A stretch of DNA of 64,000 nucleotides, taken from the NCBI RefSeq assembly GCF_014698845.1, contig NZ_JACJTV010000022.1:28276-92275 (forward strand). Reading direction: 5' to 3'. Made by a program: the position numbers and the translations under genes. The first letter of the stretch is position 1; every line of letters begins with the position of its first letter. The DNA comes from Coleofasciculus sp. FACHB-1120 (GTDB lineage Bacteria > Cyanobacteriota > Cyanobacteriia > Cyanobacteriales > FACHB-T130). Shown piece after piece: positions 27,067 to 36,317 of this stretch. Under the pieces are notes generated by a model, which did not search any database, was not told where the DNA came from, and saw only the letters and a program-made list of their open reading frames with translations.

Positions 27067-28812
27067 TTAATAACCGCTTGGGGCACCTTCCCCGCGAGGA
27101 TCGGCAGCCCCTTCTAATAAGCCTTCAGGGGTGACGACGATCGCGTTCGCATTTCCCCAAGGCGATCGCTCTTCGATTTTGTGCCCTCGACGGCGAAGTT
27201 CTGCAAGCGTAGCGGCGTCTAAACCGTAAGGTTCCACGTTCAGCTTATCAGGAAGCCATTGATGATGAATGCGGGGGGCAGAAACGGCGGCACCGGCATC
27301 CCTGCCGTATTCTAGGACGTTGAGGACAACTTGCATCACGGTCGTAATGATCGTGCTACCCCCAGGCGCACCGACAGCCATCCGCAGCTTGCCATTTTCG
27401 GTGACGATAGTTGGGGTCATACTGGAGAGGGGAATTTTACCCGGAGCGATCGCATTCGCTTCACCACCCACTAATCCAAAAACGTTGGGAACTCCCGGCG
27501 CAGCGGCAAAATCGTCCATCTCGTCATTTAGCAGAATCCCCGTTCCCGGCACCACCACACCCGATCCAAAGCCGTAGTTAATCGTAAACGTGAGGCTGAC
27601 GGTATTGCGATCCTCATCGACTACCGTTAAATGAGACGTATCTTGCGATTCCTTGGGCTTACCAAAGCCCTGTAACGTCTCCTGATTCCCTGCCTTTACC
27701 TCAGTGGAAGCTCGTGCCCGTTGCAGACTAATTTCCTGGCGTCTTTTGGCAGCGTATGCCGGATCGATCAGAGCGTTAACCGGAACTTTCACAAAAGCCG
27801 GATCGCCCAAATGCACCGCCCGATCTGCATAAGCGATCCGCATGGCTTCCACCATGAGATGTAGGGTGTCAGGGTGGTGCCATCCTTTGGATTTTAAATC
27901 GGTTTCCCCGATAATATTTAACATTTGCAGCAGGTGAACGCCTCCCGAAGAAGGGGGCGGCATCGAGCAAATCCGAGCAGCGCGGAAATTGCCACAGACG
28001 GGGGCGCGCCAGGTAGTTTTGTAAGATTTGAGGTCTTCAAGGGAAATCAAACCCCCATTTTTTGCCATATCGCTAGCGATCGCGCGGGCAATGTCGCCAG
28101 TGTAGAAGTCCTGAGGATTGAGGGCGATCGCTTGTAAGGTTTTGGCTAAATCTTTTTGTACCAGCTTCTCTCCCGGTGCAAACAAAGTGCCGTTCGGCGC
28201 GAAAATTTGTCGGGCTGCGGGATTATTGAGAATGGCATCCTTGCGGTTTCCAGCAACTTGGGCGAAACGGGAGGTAGGGTTAATCGTAGAGCCTTCGTTA
28301 GCAAAACGAATGGCGGGTGCGATTGTTTCTTTCCAGGGAAGTTTGCCATACTGGCGATGAAGTTCATACAGTCCCGCCACCGTTCCGGGCACCGCTACTG
28401 ACAAATAACCAGTGACACTAGCATTGGGACGCACCTTCCCCGCTGCATCCAGGTACATATCCCGTGTTGCCTTCAGGGGAGCGCGTTCGCGGAAGTCCAG
28501 CGCTTTGATTTCGCCAGTTTTCTCCAAGCGTACCAGGGCAAAACCCCCGCCGCCGATCCCCGCCGAAAAAGGCTCGACAACGGAAATGGCAAAAGCAGTT
28601 GCCACGGCTGCATCGACTGCATTGCCTCCCTTGCGTAACATACTCAACCCCGCGTCACTCGCCAGTTGGTGAGCGGAGACAACCATCCCCCGCTTACTTC
28701 TGAGGGGCTGTATAAATGCTGCGGGTGCTTTGTCGCACCAAGACACGGAAACAGAGACAAGAACTGTCACCAGTGCTAGGGAAAAACGCTTAGACCTTAG
28801 AGAAATAGGCAT
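27067..28812 (-). CDS. ggt: Gamma-glutamyltransferase precursor
   Basis: A 581-residue secreted N-terminal-nucleophile hydrolase. A signal peptide covers about residues 1-32. SAHQLASDAGLSMLRKGGNAVDAAVATAFAISVVEPFSAGIGGGGF is the classical opening of the large subunit, and R108 in DFRERAP matches the glutamate-binding arginine. Autocleavage should occur before T392 in DTSHLTVVD, which becomes the nucleophile of the small subunit. PPPSSGG and GSTIITTVMQVVLNVLE are further family motifs. It hydrolyses or transfers the gamma-glutamyl group of glutathione in the periplasm. It is convergent with the phosphatase gene. Confidence 0.94.
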   Translation of the reverse strand: MPISLRSKRFSLALVTVLVSVSVSWCDKAPAAFIQPLRSKRGMVVSAHQLASDAGLSMLRKGGNAVDAAVATAFAISVVEPFSAGIGGGGFALVRLEKTGEIKALDFRERAPLKATRDMYLDAAGKVRPNASVTGYLSVAVPGTVAGLYELHRQYGKLPWKETIAPAIRFANEGSTINPTSRFAQVAGNRKDAILNNPAARQIFAPNGTLFAPGEKLVQKDLAKTLQAIALNPQDFYTGDIARAIASDMAKNGGLISLEDLKSYKTTWRAPVCGNFRAARICSMPPPSSGGVHLLQMLNIIGETDLKSKGWHHPDTLHLMVEAMRIAYADRAVHLGDPAFVKVPVNALIDPAYAAKRRQEISLQRARASTEVKAGNQETLQGFGKPKESQDTSHLTVVDEDRNTVSLTFTINYGFGSGVVVPGTGILLNDEMDDFAAAPGVPNVFGLVGGEANAIAPGKIPLSSMTPTIVTENGKLRMAVGAPGGSTIITTVMQVVLNVLEYGRDAGAAVSAPRIHHQWLPDKLNVEPYGLDAATLAELRRRGHKIEERSPWGNANAIVVTPEGLLEGAADPRGEGAPSGY

Positions 28813-28915
28813 TATTGTGGCGCAACAGAGCGATCGCTTTTGCCCCTAAAGATATCACTTACCACTGGCGATGATTGTTTTTTTTCTTGAACCAATCGCT
28901 TTTCCTTACCACCAT

Positions 28916-31900
28916 TCAAGCTTGGATGCGTCCGGTGAGGTTAGCGATCGCCGTCGCTAACTCCGCTGGGTTCACAGGCTTAGGAATGTGTACCTGGAAG
29001 CCTGCTTGGAGAGCCTTTGTACGGTCTTCAGCGCTGGCGTAGGCACTTAAGCACACAGCCGGAATTTTTCCGCTTTGTGTATCCAGCGCCCTGACTTTAC
29101 GAATTAAGGCGTAGCCATCTTCTCCGGGCATCCCAATATCGCTTACCAAGATATCTGTCTGCAAGCGGTGAAGCGCTTCCAGTGCTTCGCCTGCACCCGT
29201 TACAGCGGTGACTTGAGCCTGATATTGCTCCAAGATAGCAATTAGCACTTCGCGGGCGTCGGCTTCATCATCCACGATTAGCACTCGCAAGCCATCCAGA
29301 CTGACGGGAGAAGCAAAGTTGCCGGAGGAGAGAGGAAGGTGAGAATCGAGTTCATCCTTCCGCTTTCTGACTTCATCCGTCCGCAACGGTAGATTCACAA
29401 TAAAGGTTGTGCCTAACCCCAGTCCAGGGCTTTGAGCGCAGACAGTTCCCCCTTGCAATTCTACGAGGTGGCGCACGATCGCGAGTCCGAGTCCGAGTCC
29501 GCCATGCGATCGCGTCGTTGTACCATCGGCTTGACGAAAGCGTTCAAATACATAAGGGAGAAAGTCGGCACTAATTCCCTGTCCCGTATCAGTTACTCTG
29601 ATTTGGGCATAGTTGGAAATCGGGTGTTCATTCCCATTCCCGATTTCCACAGAAAGTTTTACCTCGATTCGCCCCCCCTTGGGGGTAAACTTGACCGCGT
29701 TAGAAAGCAGATTCCAGAAAACTTGCTGCAAACGAGCGGAATCGCCCAAAATGATTCCGGCTGAGCGATCGCATCTAGCGTCAATTTGAATATTTTTTGC
29801 TTCTGCTGCGGGTAGCACCGTATCAATAGCCGCCTCAATCACGGGTACAAGTTCGATGGGGCGCACATTTAGGCGCAGCTTGCCAGTAATAATCCGCGAG
29901 ACATCTAAAACATCCTCAATCAGTTGAGACAGTGCCCTTGTATTCCGGTCGATGGTTTCTAGGGCGCGGGCAACCGTGGCTGCGTCAAACTTCCGGGTAC
30001 GGAGGAGTTGAGTCCATCCCAGCATGGCGTTGAGAGGCGTTCGCAGTTCGTGGGAAAGGGTCGCTAAAAACTCATCTTTGGTGCGGTTTGCTTCTTGGGC
30101 TTCCCGGTAAAGACGTGCATTCTCAACCGCGACGGAAGCCATCTGTGCTAGCTGGACGAAGATGGCTTCATCTTGTTCGCTGAAGTCACCCTCGTATTTA
30201 TCCGACAGGTGAATCAAACCGATATTGTTCCCGTTGTGTCCTATCAGCGGTGCGGCTAGCCAGCCTCGCATCGGTGAATTATCCGCAGTGCCAAATTCTT
30301 TCCAAGCGGGATGTGCCTCCAGTTCAGCTTGCGTCAGCCGCATCGGGCGGTTCCTCTGACAGACAAGCGAGTAGATGCCGGTGCCATCGAGTTTTTCAAG
30401 GAATTCGCGCCTGGGGGCATATTTGTCCGAGAGGGAGATGGCATTGATAGACTGCGCCCAGTCTTGATTTACCTTCAGGTTGGCGTGTGACTGGTGGGCA
30501 CCGATGATTGTACGCGCTTGCTCGGCGATCGCTTGCAACCGCTGCTCGATCGAGAGTGTGGAGTTGATGGCTAAAGCCGCATCCGCCAAGCCTCGAAGTT
30601 GGGTTGCCCGTTGTTGTTCGTTGAGCAAAAGTTGGTTGCGTTCTTGCTCTAACTGCTTGCGATCGCTAATATCGGCAACAATGGACATACAGCTAAGATT
30701 TCCTTGAGCGTCACGCACCGGACAAGCCCAGACGCTGATATCAACCAGTGAACCGTCCTTCTTTCGCCGACGTGTTTCGATAGCCGTTAATGTTCTGCCA
30801 TGCTCGATAGCATCAAGTTGTGCTAGGAACTCGTCTCGCTTATCTTCTAGGATGCTAGGAAGAAAACGGCCGACTACCTCTTGTTCGCTCCAACCGAAGA
30901 TCCGCTCATCTGCTGGATTCCACAGTTTTACGGTTCCATCCTCAAGACTAAGAACTGTAATCCCTAGGGGACAAGCTTGAATCAGGCTGTCCAGAGTTTG
31001 GTTCGTTGCTTGCAGCGCTTCCTCAGTTCGCTTGCGTAGCGTAGCGTGCCGCCGGCTTTCGCTGATATCTTCAACCATGCCCAATCCATAGCAGGCTTTT
31101 CCTTCTCGATCAAAAATTGCCGTAGCTGTGAGATTTATCCATAAAATTTCTCCATTTTTCTTGATGTAACGTTTTTCTATTTGGTAGCTGGCTACCTCAC
31201 CTTTAAATATTTGCTCTATATAACGCCAATCTTTTTCAACATCTTCGGGGTGGGTAATATCTGCAAAAGTCAATTGACTGAGTTCTTGTTCGGGATATCC
31301 CAACATCTCACAGTAGGTTTTATTTATCTTGACAAACCGACCGTTTAAGTCAACAACGGAGATGCCAATGGGTGCTTCTTCAAAAAATGTGCGGAATCGT
31401 TCCTCGCTTTCCCGAAGCGCTTCCTCTACCCGGATGTGTTCTGTAATATCTTCGTGTACCAGAACCACTTCGCAAATATTTCCAGCTTCATCTTTTACAG
31501 GATAGATGAAAGCCTGCGTCCAGCGTTCTTGGTCTTGGTAATCTCCTAGCTCCGCAACATCATATACGATGGGTGGCATCTCTACCGCCTCGCCAGCAAA
31601 TGCCCTTTGAATGTATGGCATGATGCCTTTAGCGACTAATTGGTGATCCTGCAACAGGTTGTATTCTGGAATTTGGTCAAGCGTGATTCCCCAAAGTTTT
31701 TCCCAAGCTCGGTTTACTTGAATAATCCGACCATCGGGAGCCATAATTTGCGTACTCAAGGGGGACTGATCCACCAAAGCCCGGAAGCGAGTTTCTGATA
31801 TTCGCAACTCCTGCTCAGCGCGTTTGCGTAGCGTAGCGTGCCGCAGGCTTTCGCTTAAGTCAATTGCAAAACCCACACCCGATTGGTTAGAGCCGCCCAG

Positions 31901-34165
31901 ATAGCCTGTCCCTACTAAGACGGGAACCCTGGTGCCGTCTTTGCGGATATATTCCTTCTCGAAAGGAGTGTGCGATCCTTTCTGCTGCATCTCCTCCATC
32001 GCCTGCATATCTAGATGCCGATATTCTGGCGGCGTCATTTCCGCCCAGTTCGCTTTTCCAGACAGCACTTCCTCCTGCGTATAACCGACAATGTTACAAA
32101 AGACATCGTTTGCCTCCAGGATATTGCCAGAAAAGTCCGCAATGATGACCCCGATGATATTTGACTCAATCAAGCGTCTCGCCCGTGTTTCGCTCTCTCT
32201 GAGAGCCGCTTCGGCTTGTTTGCGCTGGGTAATGTCGCGGGAAATGACCACGAGCCCTTTGATGCTTTTATCCTGATTGTGCAGTGGGGCTACGATATAT
32301 TCGTAGTGTTGCAAGCCGCTAGCCGTTAAGAATTCATTTTCCTTCCTAATCGGTTCTCCGGTAGCGATTACTTCTTCTCTATGAGCATCGAATCGGCTCA
32401 TAATTTCTTCTGGCAAGCCGATATCTCTCCAAGTTTTGCCTACTAGCTCGCTTGGCTCGAAGCCCACGACTTGGGCACCGCCTGTGCTTACATATTTGTA
32501 GCGACCTTCCCGATCGAAGATGTAGATGTGATCGACAGATGCCGAAAGAATCGCATCCAGCGTACTGGCTTGTTCTTGAAGCTCGTTTGCAAGTTGCCGA
32601 GAGTTTTCTTCCGCTTGTTTGCGTAGCGTAGCCTGCCGCAGGCTTTCGCTAATGTCCCGTTGACTTCCCCAAGCTCGTACTAAAAAACCATTTTCCACAA
32701 TTCCCACGAGATTGTTTAAGAAATATTTGGAATTTCCTTCTTTATCCACCTCATAGGATTCGGCATCGTTGAGTCGGTAGCCAGACTGAATAAACGCACG
32801 TAAATATTCAAGATTATGTGGCTCTGAGGGAATCAGAAAAGTTTCTAATCTTACTCCAATAATTTCTTCTGTGCTATTAAAACCATACATTTGAGCCATA
32901 ACCCGATTACATTCAGCTAAGTATCCATATTGGTAGAAATGCTTAATTTGTTCATCTTCTGAAAGTTCTATGGGAATCGGCTGCTCAAGTTCAAACCGCC
33001 AAATCCCCTCGGAACTCTGCTCAATAAAAGCGCGGTAGCGCTCTTCGCTGTTCCTCAACAAGGCTTCAGCTTGCTTGCGCTCAGTAATGTCTCGAATAAT
33101 ACTCAAAACTATTTTTCTGTCGCCAATTAATAAGCTCTGGGCACTCACTTCTACCGGAAAGAAAGTCCCATTTTTGCGGCAGTGAATCGTTTCAAACAAA
33201 ATACCTTGCTTGTCTGCTTGCTTAAGTTGACTATCTATTAAATCCAGAGTTTCTGGCGCTCGTAAATTGTTTATTTTTAGGGAAAGCAACTCTGATTTAG
33301 AATACCCATATGCTTGAATAGCAGCCTGATTGGCTTCAATAATTTGACCATCAAGCTGCACATATAAAACAATGTCACGACTGTGTTGAGAAAGAAGTTG
33401 ATATCGTTTTAATTCTTCCTCAGCTGCTTTGCGCTCAGTGACATCAGTTAACATCGCGATCGCTTTTGGCATCGCTTCGCCTTTGGCGTCGCTGATACCG
33501 CCTTCATTAAAAATAAGATTTGTGGAGACAATTGCCCAAAGCGTCGAACCGTCTTTGCGGCGGTAACGGAAGTCAAACTGCTCTTTAATGCCGGGGTTCC
33601 CGCGCTCCAAAGATTGCTCTATCTGAATGCGAGCCTCTTCATCCATGAAGTCAAAAATTGAACGCCCGAGCATCTCTTCGACACCGTAACCGAACATCTC
33701 GGCTAACCGTTGATTGACATACTCTATCCGCAGTTGGGCATCCAATAACCAAATGCCCTCGTTAGCCGTCTCGACAATGCTACGATATCGCTCCTCGCTA
33801 GCTCGTACTTTTAATCTGTTCCTCTCGGCTCGTTGCTTGGCAGCCTTTAATTCCGCACCGATCCAACTAATAAATAATGCCACCAACCCAAACACCGCCA
33901 GTCGCAGGATGTCCCCCCCACCAAATAAAACTGAATGGAACGGAGAGATAAAAAAATAAGAAATCGTTAAAGTAGACAAAACGGTAGCTAGCAGTCCCGG
34001 TTTTAAGCCGCCGTACCAAGAACTCAACATTACAGCAGCAAAAAAAAGTGGGGAAATGTGCGGCTGAATGTGTGGAAATAACCACAGTGTCAGTACCCCG
34101 GCGCTAGCAACAGCGAGTACAGCAACACCGTAGCGCCGTAATCGAGGATCTATTTTTTTTAACAT
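28916..34165 (-). CDS. Multi-PAS hybrid sensor histidine kinase
   Basis: A very large kinase (about 1749 residues). The ATG at 34165 has AGGAG eight bases upstream and is preferred over 34225. Order: a DUF4118-type membrane module (about residues 10-110), about eight PAS/PAC units, a GAF domain (LAQMASVAVENARLYREAQ at its end), HisKA with phospho-accepting His in [20 protein letters not shown], HATPase with VFWNLLSNAVKFTPKGG and HGGLGLGLAIVRHLVELQGG, and a C-terminal receiver with DILVSDIGMPGEDG. It should phosphorylate its own receiver and pass phosphate onward. Three PAS linkers carry an inserted seven-residue segment encoded by a small DNA repeat. No cognate regulator is adjacent. The 450 bases upstream hold no gene I can support. 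Confidence 0.93.
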   Translation of the reverse strand: MLKKIDPRLRRYGVAVLAVASAGVLTLWLFPHIQPHISPLFFAAVMLSSWYGGLKPGLLATVLSTLTISYFFISPFHSVLFGGGDILRLAVFGLVALFISWIGAELKAAKQRAERNRLKVRASEERYRSIVETANEGIWLLDAQLRIEYVNQRLAEMFGYGVEEMLGRSIFDFMDEEARIQIEQSLERGNPGIKEQFDFRYRRKDGSTLWAIVSTNLIFNEGGISDAKGEAMPKAIAMLTDVTERKAAEEELKRYQLLSQHSRDIVLYVQLDGQIIEANQAAIQAYGYSKSELLSLKINNLRAPETLDLIDSQLKQADKQGILFETIHCRKNGTFFPVEVSAQSLLIGDRKIVLSIIRDITERKQAEALLRNSEERYRAFIEQSSEGIWRFELEQPIPIELSEDEQIKHFYQYGYLAECNRVMAQMYGFNSTEEIIGVRLETFLIPSEPHNLEYLRAFIQSGYRLNDAESYEVDKEGNSKYFLNNLVGIVENGFLVRAWGSQRDISESLRQATLRKQAEENSRQLANELQEQASTLDAILSASVDHIYIFDREGRYKYVSTGGAQVVGFEPSELVGKTWRDIGLPEEIMSRFDAHREEVIATGEPIRKENEFLTASGLQHYEYIVAPLHNQDKSIKGLVVISRDITQRKQAEAALRESETRARRLIESNIIGVIIADFSGNILEANDVFCNIVGYTQEEVLSGKANWAEMTPPEYRHLDMQAMEEMQQKGSHTPFEKEYIRKDGTRVPVLVGTGYLGGSNQSGVGFAIDLSESLRHATLRKRAEQELRISETRFRALVDQSPLSTQIMAPDGRIIQVNRAWEKLWGITLDQIPEYNLLQDHQLVAKGIMPYIQRAFAGEAVEMPPIVYDVAELGDYQDQERWTQAFIYPVKDEAGNICEVVLVHEDITEHIRVEEALRESEERFRTFFEEAPIGISVVDLNGRFVKINKTYCEMLGYPEQELSQLTFADITHPEDVEKDWRYIEQIFKGEVASYQIEKRYIKKNGEILWINLTATAIFDREGKACYGLGMVEDISESRRHATLRKRTEEALQATNQTLDSLIQACPLGITVLSLEDGTVKLWNPADERIFGWSEQEVVGRFLPSILEDKRDEFLAQLDAIEHGRTLTAIETRRRKKDGSLVDISVWACPVRDAQGNLSCMSIVADISDRKQLEQERNQLLLNEQQRATQLRGLADAALAINSTLSIEQRLQAIAEQARTIIGAHQSHANLKVNQDWAQSINAISLSDKYAPRREFLEKLDGTGIYSLVCQRNRPMRLTQAELEAHPAWKEFGTADNSPMRGWLAAPLIGHNGNNIGLIHLSDKYEGDFSEQDEAIFVQLAQMASVAVENARLYREAQEANRTKDEFLATLSHELRTPLNAMLGWTQLLRTRKFDAATVARALETIDRNTRALSQLIEDVLDVSRIITGKLRLNVRPIELVPVIEAAIDTVLPAAEAKNIQIDARCDRSAGIILGDSARLQQVFWNLLSNAVKFTPKGGRIEVKLSVEIGNGNEHPISNYAQIRVTDTGQGISADFLPYVFERFRQADGTTTRSHGGLGLGLAIVRHLVELQGGTVCAQSPGLGLGTTFIVNLPLRTDEVRKRKDELDSHLPLSSGNFASPVSLDGLRVLIVDDEADAREVLIAILEQYQAQVTAVTGAGEALEALHRLQTDILVSDIGMPGEDGYALIRKVRALDTQSGKIPAVCLSAYASAEDRTKALQAGFQVHIPKPVNPAELATAIANLTGRIQA
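31031..31063. repeat. Small palindromic repeat in PAS-kinase gene, copy 1
   Basis: A 33-bp element with core TGCGTAGCGTAGCG and GGCTTTCGCT, differing from the other two copies by a few bases. It lies inside the kinase coding frame and encodes SESRRHATLRK on the minus strand, at the linker after a PAS/PAC unit. Confidence 0.7.
31823..31855. repeat. Small palindromic repeat in PAS-kinase gene, copy 2
   Basis: The second copy, in the same frame and same linker position, encodes SESLRHATLRK. It differs from copy 3 at one base within the 33 bp (G/C in GCGTGCC versus GCCTGCC). Confidence 0.7.
32618..32650. repeat. Small palindromic repeat in PAS-kinase gene, copy 3
   Basis: The third copy encodes SESLRQATLRK. 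It holds the best hairpin, GCCTGC/GCAGGC with a one-base loop. Other PAS linkers in the same gene lack the element and read TERKQAE or similar at this point. Confidence 0.7.
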
Positions 34166-34629
34166 ATTCTGTTCTCCTGGTGAGTTCAGCATTTCGAGCG
34201 CTTCCCACGATCTAAATACCAACACCGATTCTTAATGTGAAAAATGAAAAACGAATCTCCCACACCAGCGCGATCGCGTTAACCTAGCGCTAAAAGAGTC
34301 AGTTCGCTGGTTCGCACATCTACCCTAGTAGCCCCTCGATCCGTATCATAGCCAGATGTCAAAGTTTAGCCCCTCTATATTTCAAAATTTCAAAATACTG
34401 ATGATGCTACCACCAGACACAGAAATCGGCTCCAATTGGTCTGTGGCACAAGATTGCGCCATACTGTAACAATTTTGCGCGGTTGGGTTGTGAGGTTGGG
34501 AGTATTTCTTGGCTACCCCCGATGCGTTCATTTTTTCATTGGGGAAAGCTCCAATTCCTGCAAGGGTTTAATCGAATTGTGCAATAACTCTCCTAAAATT
34601 ATCGGGGGATTAAGGATTTTAAAAAAATA

Positions 34630-36183
34630 ATGGCTCGTAGCCCTACTTTATCTTTTGATCGCGGCACCTTAATATTGCATCCACCTCCTAGGGGGAAAGC
34701 TTGGGTGGAATATGCGACTTGGGACGATCGCGTGGAAAAGTTCCGTATTCCGGCGATTCACTATCGTCAACTGGTGGAAGCACTACAAGCGGAAGAAACA
34801 AATTTTATCGACGAAGCGAAGGATTTTCAAGCGTTGGAACTCGTCGCCAGTATGGAAATGGAACCCTACCCGCATCAAACCGAGGCGCTGATGGCTTGGA
34901 AGCAAGCGGGGCGTCAGGGGGTGGTGGTGCTGCCGACGGCGGCTGGAAAGACTTATCTGGCTCAACTGGCGATGCAGGCAACGCCGCGCAGTACGTTGAT
35001 TGTGGTGCCAACGTTGGATTTGATGCACCAGTGGTATGCCCACTTGACAGCGGCATTTCCGGATGCGGAGGTGGGATTGCTGGGAGGGGGTTCGCGGGAT
35101 AGAACAGCAATTCTGGTTGCCACTTACGACAGTGCGGCAATTCATGCTGAAAACTTGGGCAATCGCTATGCAATGCTCGTGTTTGATGAGTGCCACCACT
35201 TACCGACTGACTTTAATCGGGTGATTGCCGAATATGCGATCGCTCCCTACCGACTCGGACTCAGTGCAACTCCAGAGCGTTCTGATGGCAAACACGCCGA
35301 TTTAAATCTTCTCATTGGTTCCGAAGTTTACCGCAAAACAGCAGAAGAACTTTCTGGTTCGGCACTCGCTGAGCATGAGATCGTACAGATTAAAGTCAAG
35401 TTATCGCAACTAGAACGCGATCGCTACAACGAGTTAATTCAACTCCGCAACAACTTTTTGCGAGAATCCAATATTTCTCTAGGCAGCATACAAGGCTGGC
35501 AGCAGTTTGTGATGAGAAGTGCCGGTTCGCCAGCAGGACGTCGGGCAATGCTAGCCCATCGGGAAGCGAAAGATATCGCCTTGGGTACAGACGGCAAACT
35601 GCGAATTCTCGCCAATTTGATCGCCGAACACCACCCAGAACGAATTCTAATTTTTACCGCTGATAACGCGACCGTTTATCGGATCTCTCAAGATTTCTTA
35701 ATCCCAGCGATTACCCATCAAACGCCGGTCAAGGAACGCCACGAGATACTAACCCGCTTTCGGGAGGGAGAATACAAAACTCTGATTGCTTCCCACGTCC
35801 TCAATGAAGGGGTGGATGTCCCTGCTGCTAGCATCGCAATTATCTTATCCGGCACAGGTTCGCAGCGTGAGTTTATTCAGCGCATGGGGCGGGTTTTGCG
35901 GAAAAGTCAGGATAAAAATAAACGCGCTATTCTCTATGAGGTGGTGGCGGAAAATACCAGCGAAGAAGGTACATCCCAACGGCGGCGGGGCGATCGCAGA
36001 AACGAACCGCCAAGGCACTCTAGCGAAGCGGGGCAAAGTCCAAAACGCAGAGGAACAAAAGAGGCAAAAGGTAAGCAATTGGAGATTTTACCGTCTCCAC
36101 CTACTATTTACGGAAAAAAGTCTAATGTCACCAAAAAAGCAGCAGAGTCTTCAGAAAAATGGCAAGAAGATGACAAAGATTGA
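34630..36183 (+). CDS. XPB-like superfamily 2 DNA helicase
   Basis: A 517-residue helicase. An N-terminal domain with a WVEYATWDDRVEKFRIP segment precedes the ATPase core. Motif I is LPTAAGKTYLA (GKT 106-108), motif II is VFDECHH (186-190), motif III LSATPERSDG, motif IV-V ILIFTADN and SHVLNEGVDVP, and motif VI QRMGRVLRK. The order and the compact size match archaeal/bacterial XPB (Rad25) rather than UvrB or RecG. It lies 134 bases upstream of a DUF790 nuclease gene, the known XPB partner (Bax1). The last 80 residues are basic and low in complexity and appear to be built partly from intergenic repeat DNA. The role is probably DNA repair, by homology. Confidence 0.85.
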   Translation: MARSPTLSFDRGTLILHPPPRGKAWVEYATWDDRVEKFRIPAIHYRQLVEALQAEETNFIDEAKDFQALELVASMEMEPYPHQTEALMAWKQAGRQGVVVLPTAAGKTYLAQLAMQATPRSTLIVVPTLDLMHQWYAHLTAAFPDAEVGLLGGGSRDRTAILVATYDSAAIHAENLGNRYAMLVFDECHHLPTDFNRVIAEYAIAPYRLGLSATPERSDGKHADLNLLIGSEVYRKTAEELSGSALAEHEIVQIKVKLSQLERDRYNELIQLRNNFLRESNISLGSIQGWQQFVMRSAGSPAGRRAMLAHREAKDIALGTDGKLRILANLIAEHHPERILIFTADNATVYRISQDFLIPAITHQTPVKERHEILTRFREGEYKTLIASHVLNEGVDVPAASIAIILSGTGSQREFIQRMGRVLRKSQDKNKRAILYEVVAENTSEEGTSQRRRGDRRNEPPRHSSEAGQSPKRRGTKEAKGKQLEILPSPPTIYGKKSNVTKKAAESSEKWQEDDKD

Positions 36184-36262
36184 TGATTTAAAGTGGGCAT
36201 TTTTCAACGCTTTCGTAGTGCCAAGGATTCTGAAAAATCACGCCGAGTAACCCTATATCTTT

Positions 36263-36300
36263 GCGTACCTCTGCGCTTACCTTAGCGTACCTCTGCGTTT
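36263..36300. repeat. Two direct copies of GCGTACCTCTGCG repeat
   Basis: GCGTACCTCTGCGCTT at 36263-36278 and GCGTACCTCTGCGTTT at 36285-36300 are near-identical direct copies in the gap between the helicase and nuclease genes. The reverse complement of its last 11 bases also occurs within the helicase coding tail at 36043-36053. Confidence 0.6.
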
Positions 36301-36317
36301 AAAAAATCTACCGTTTT

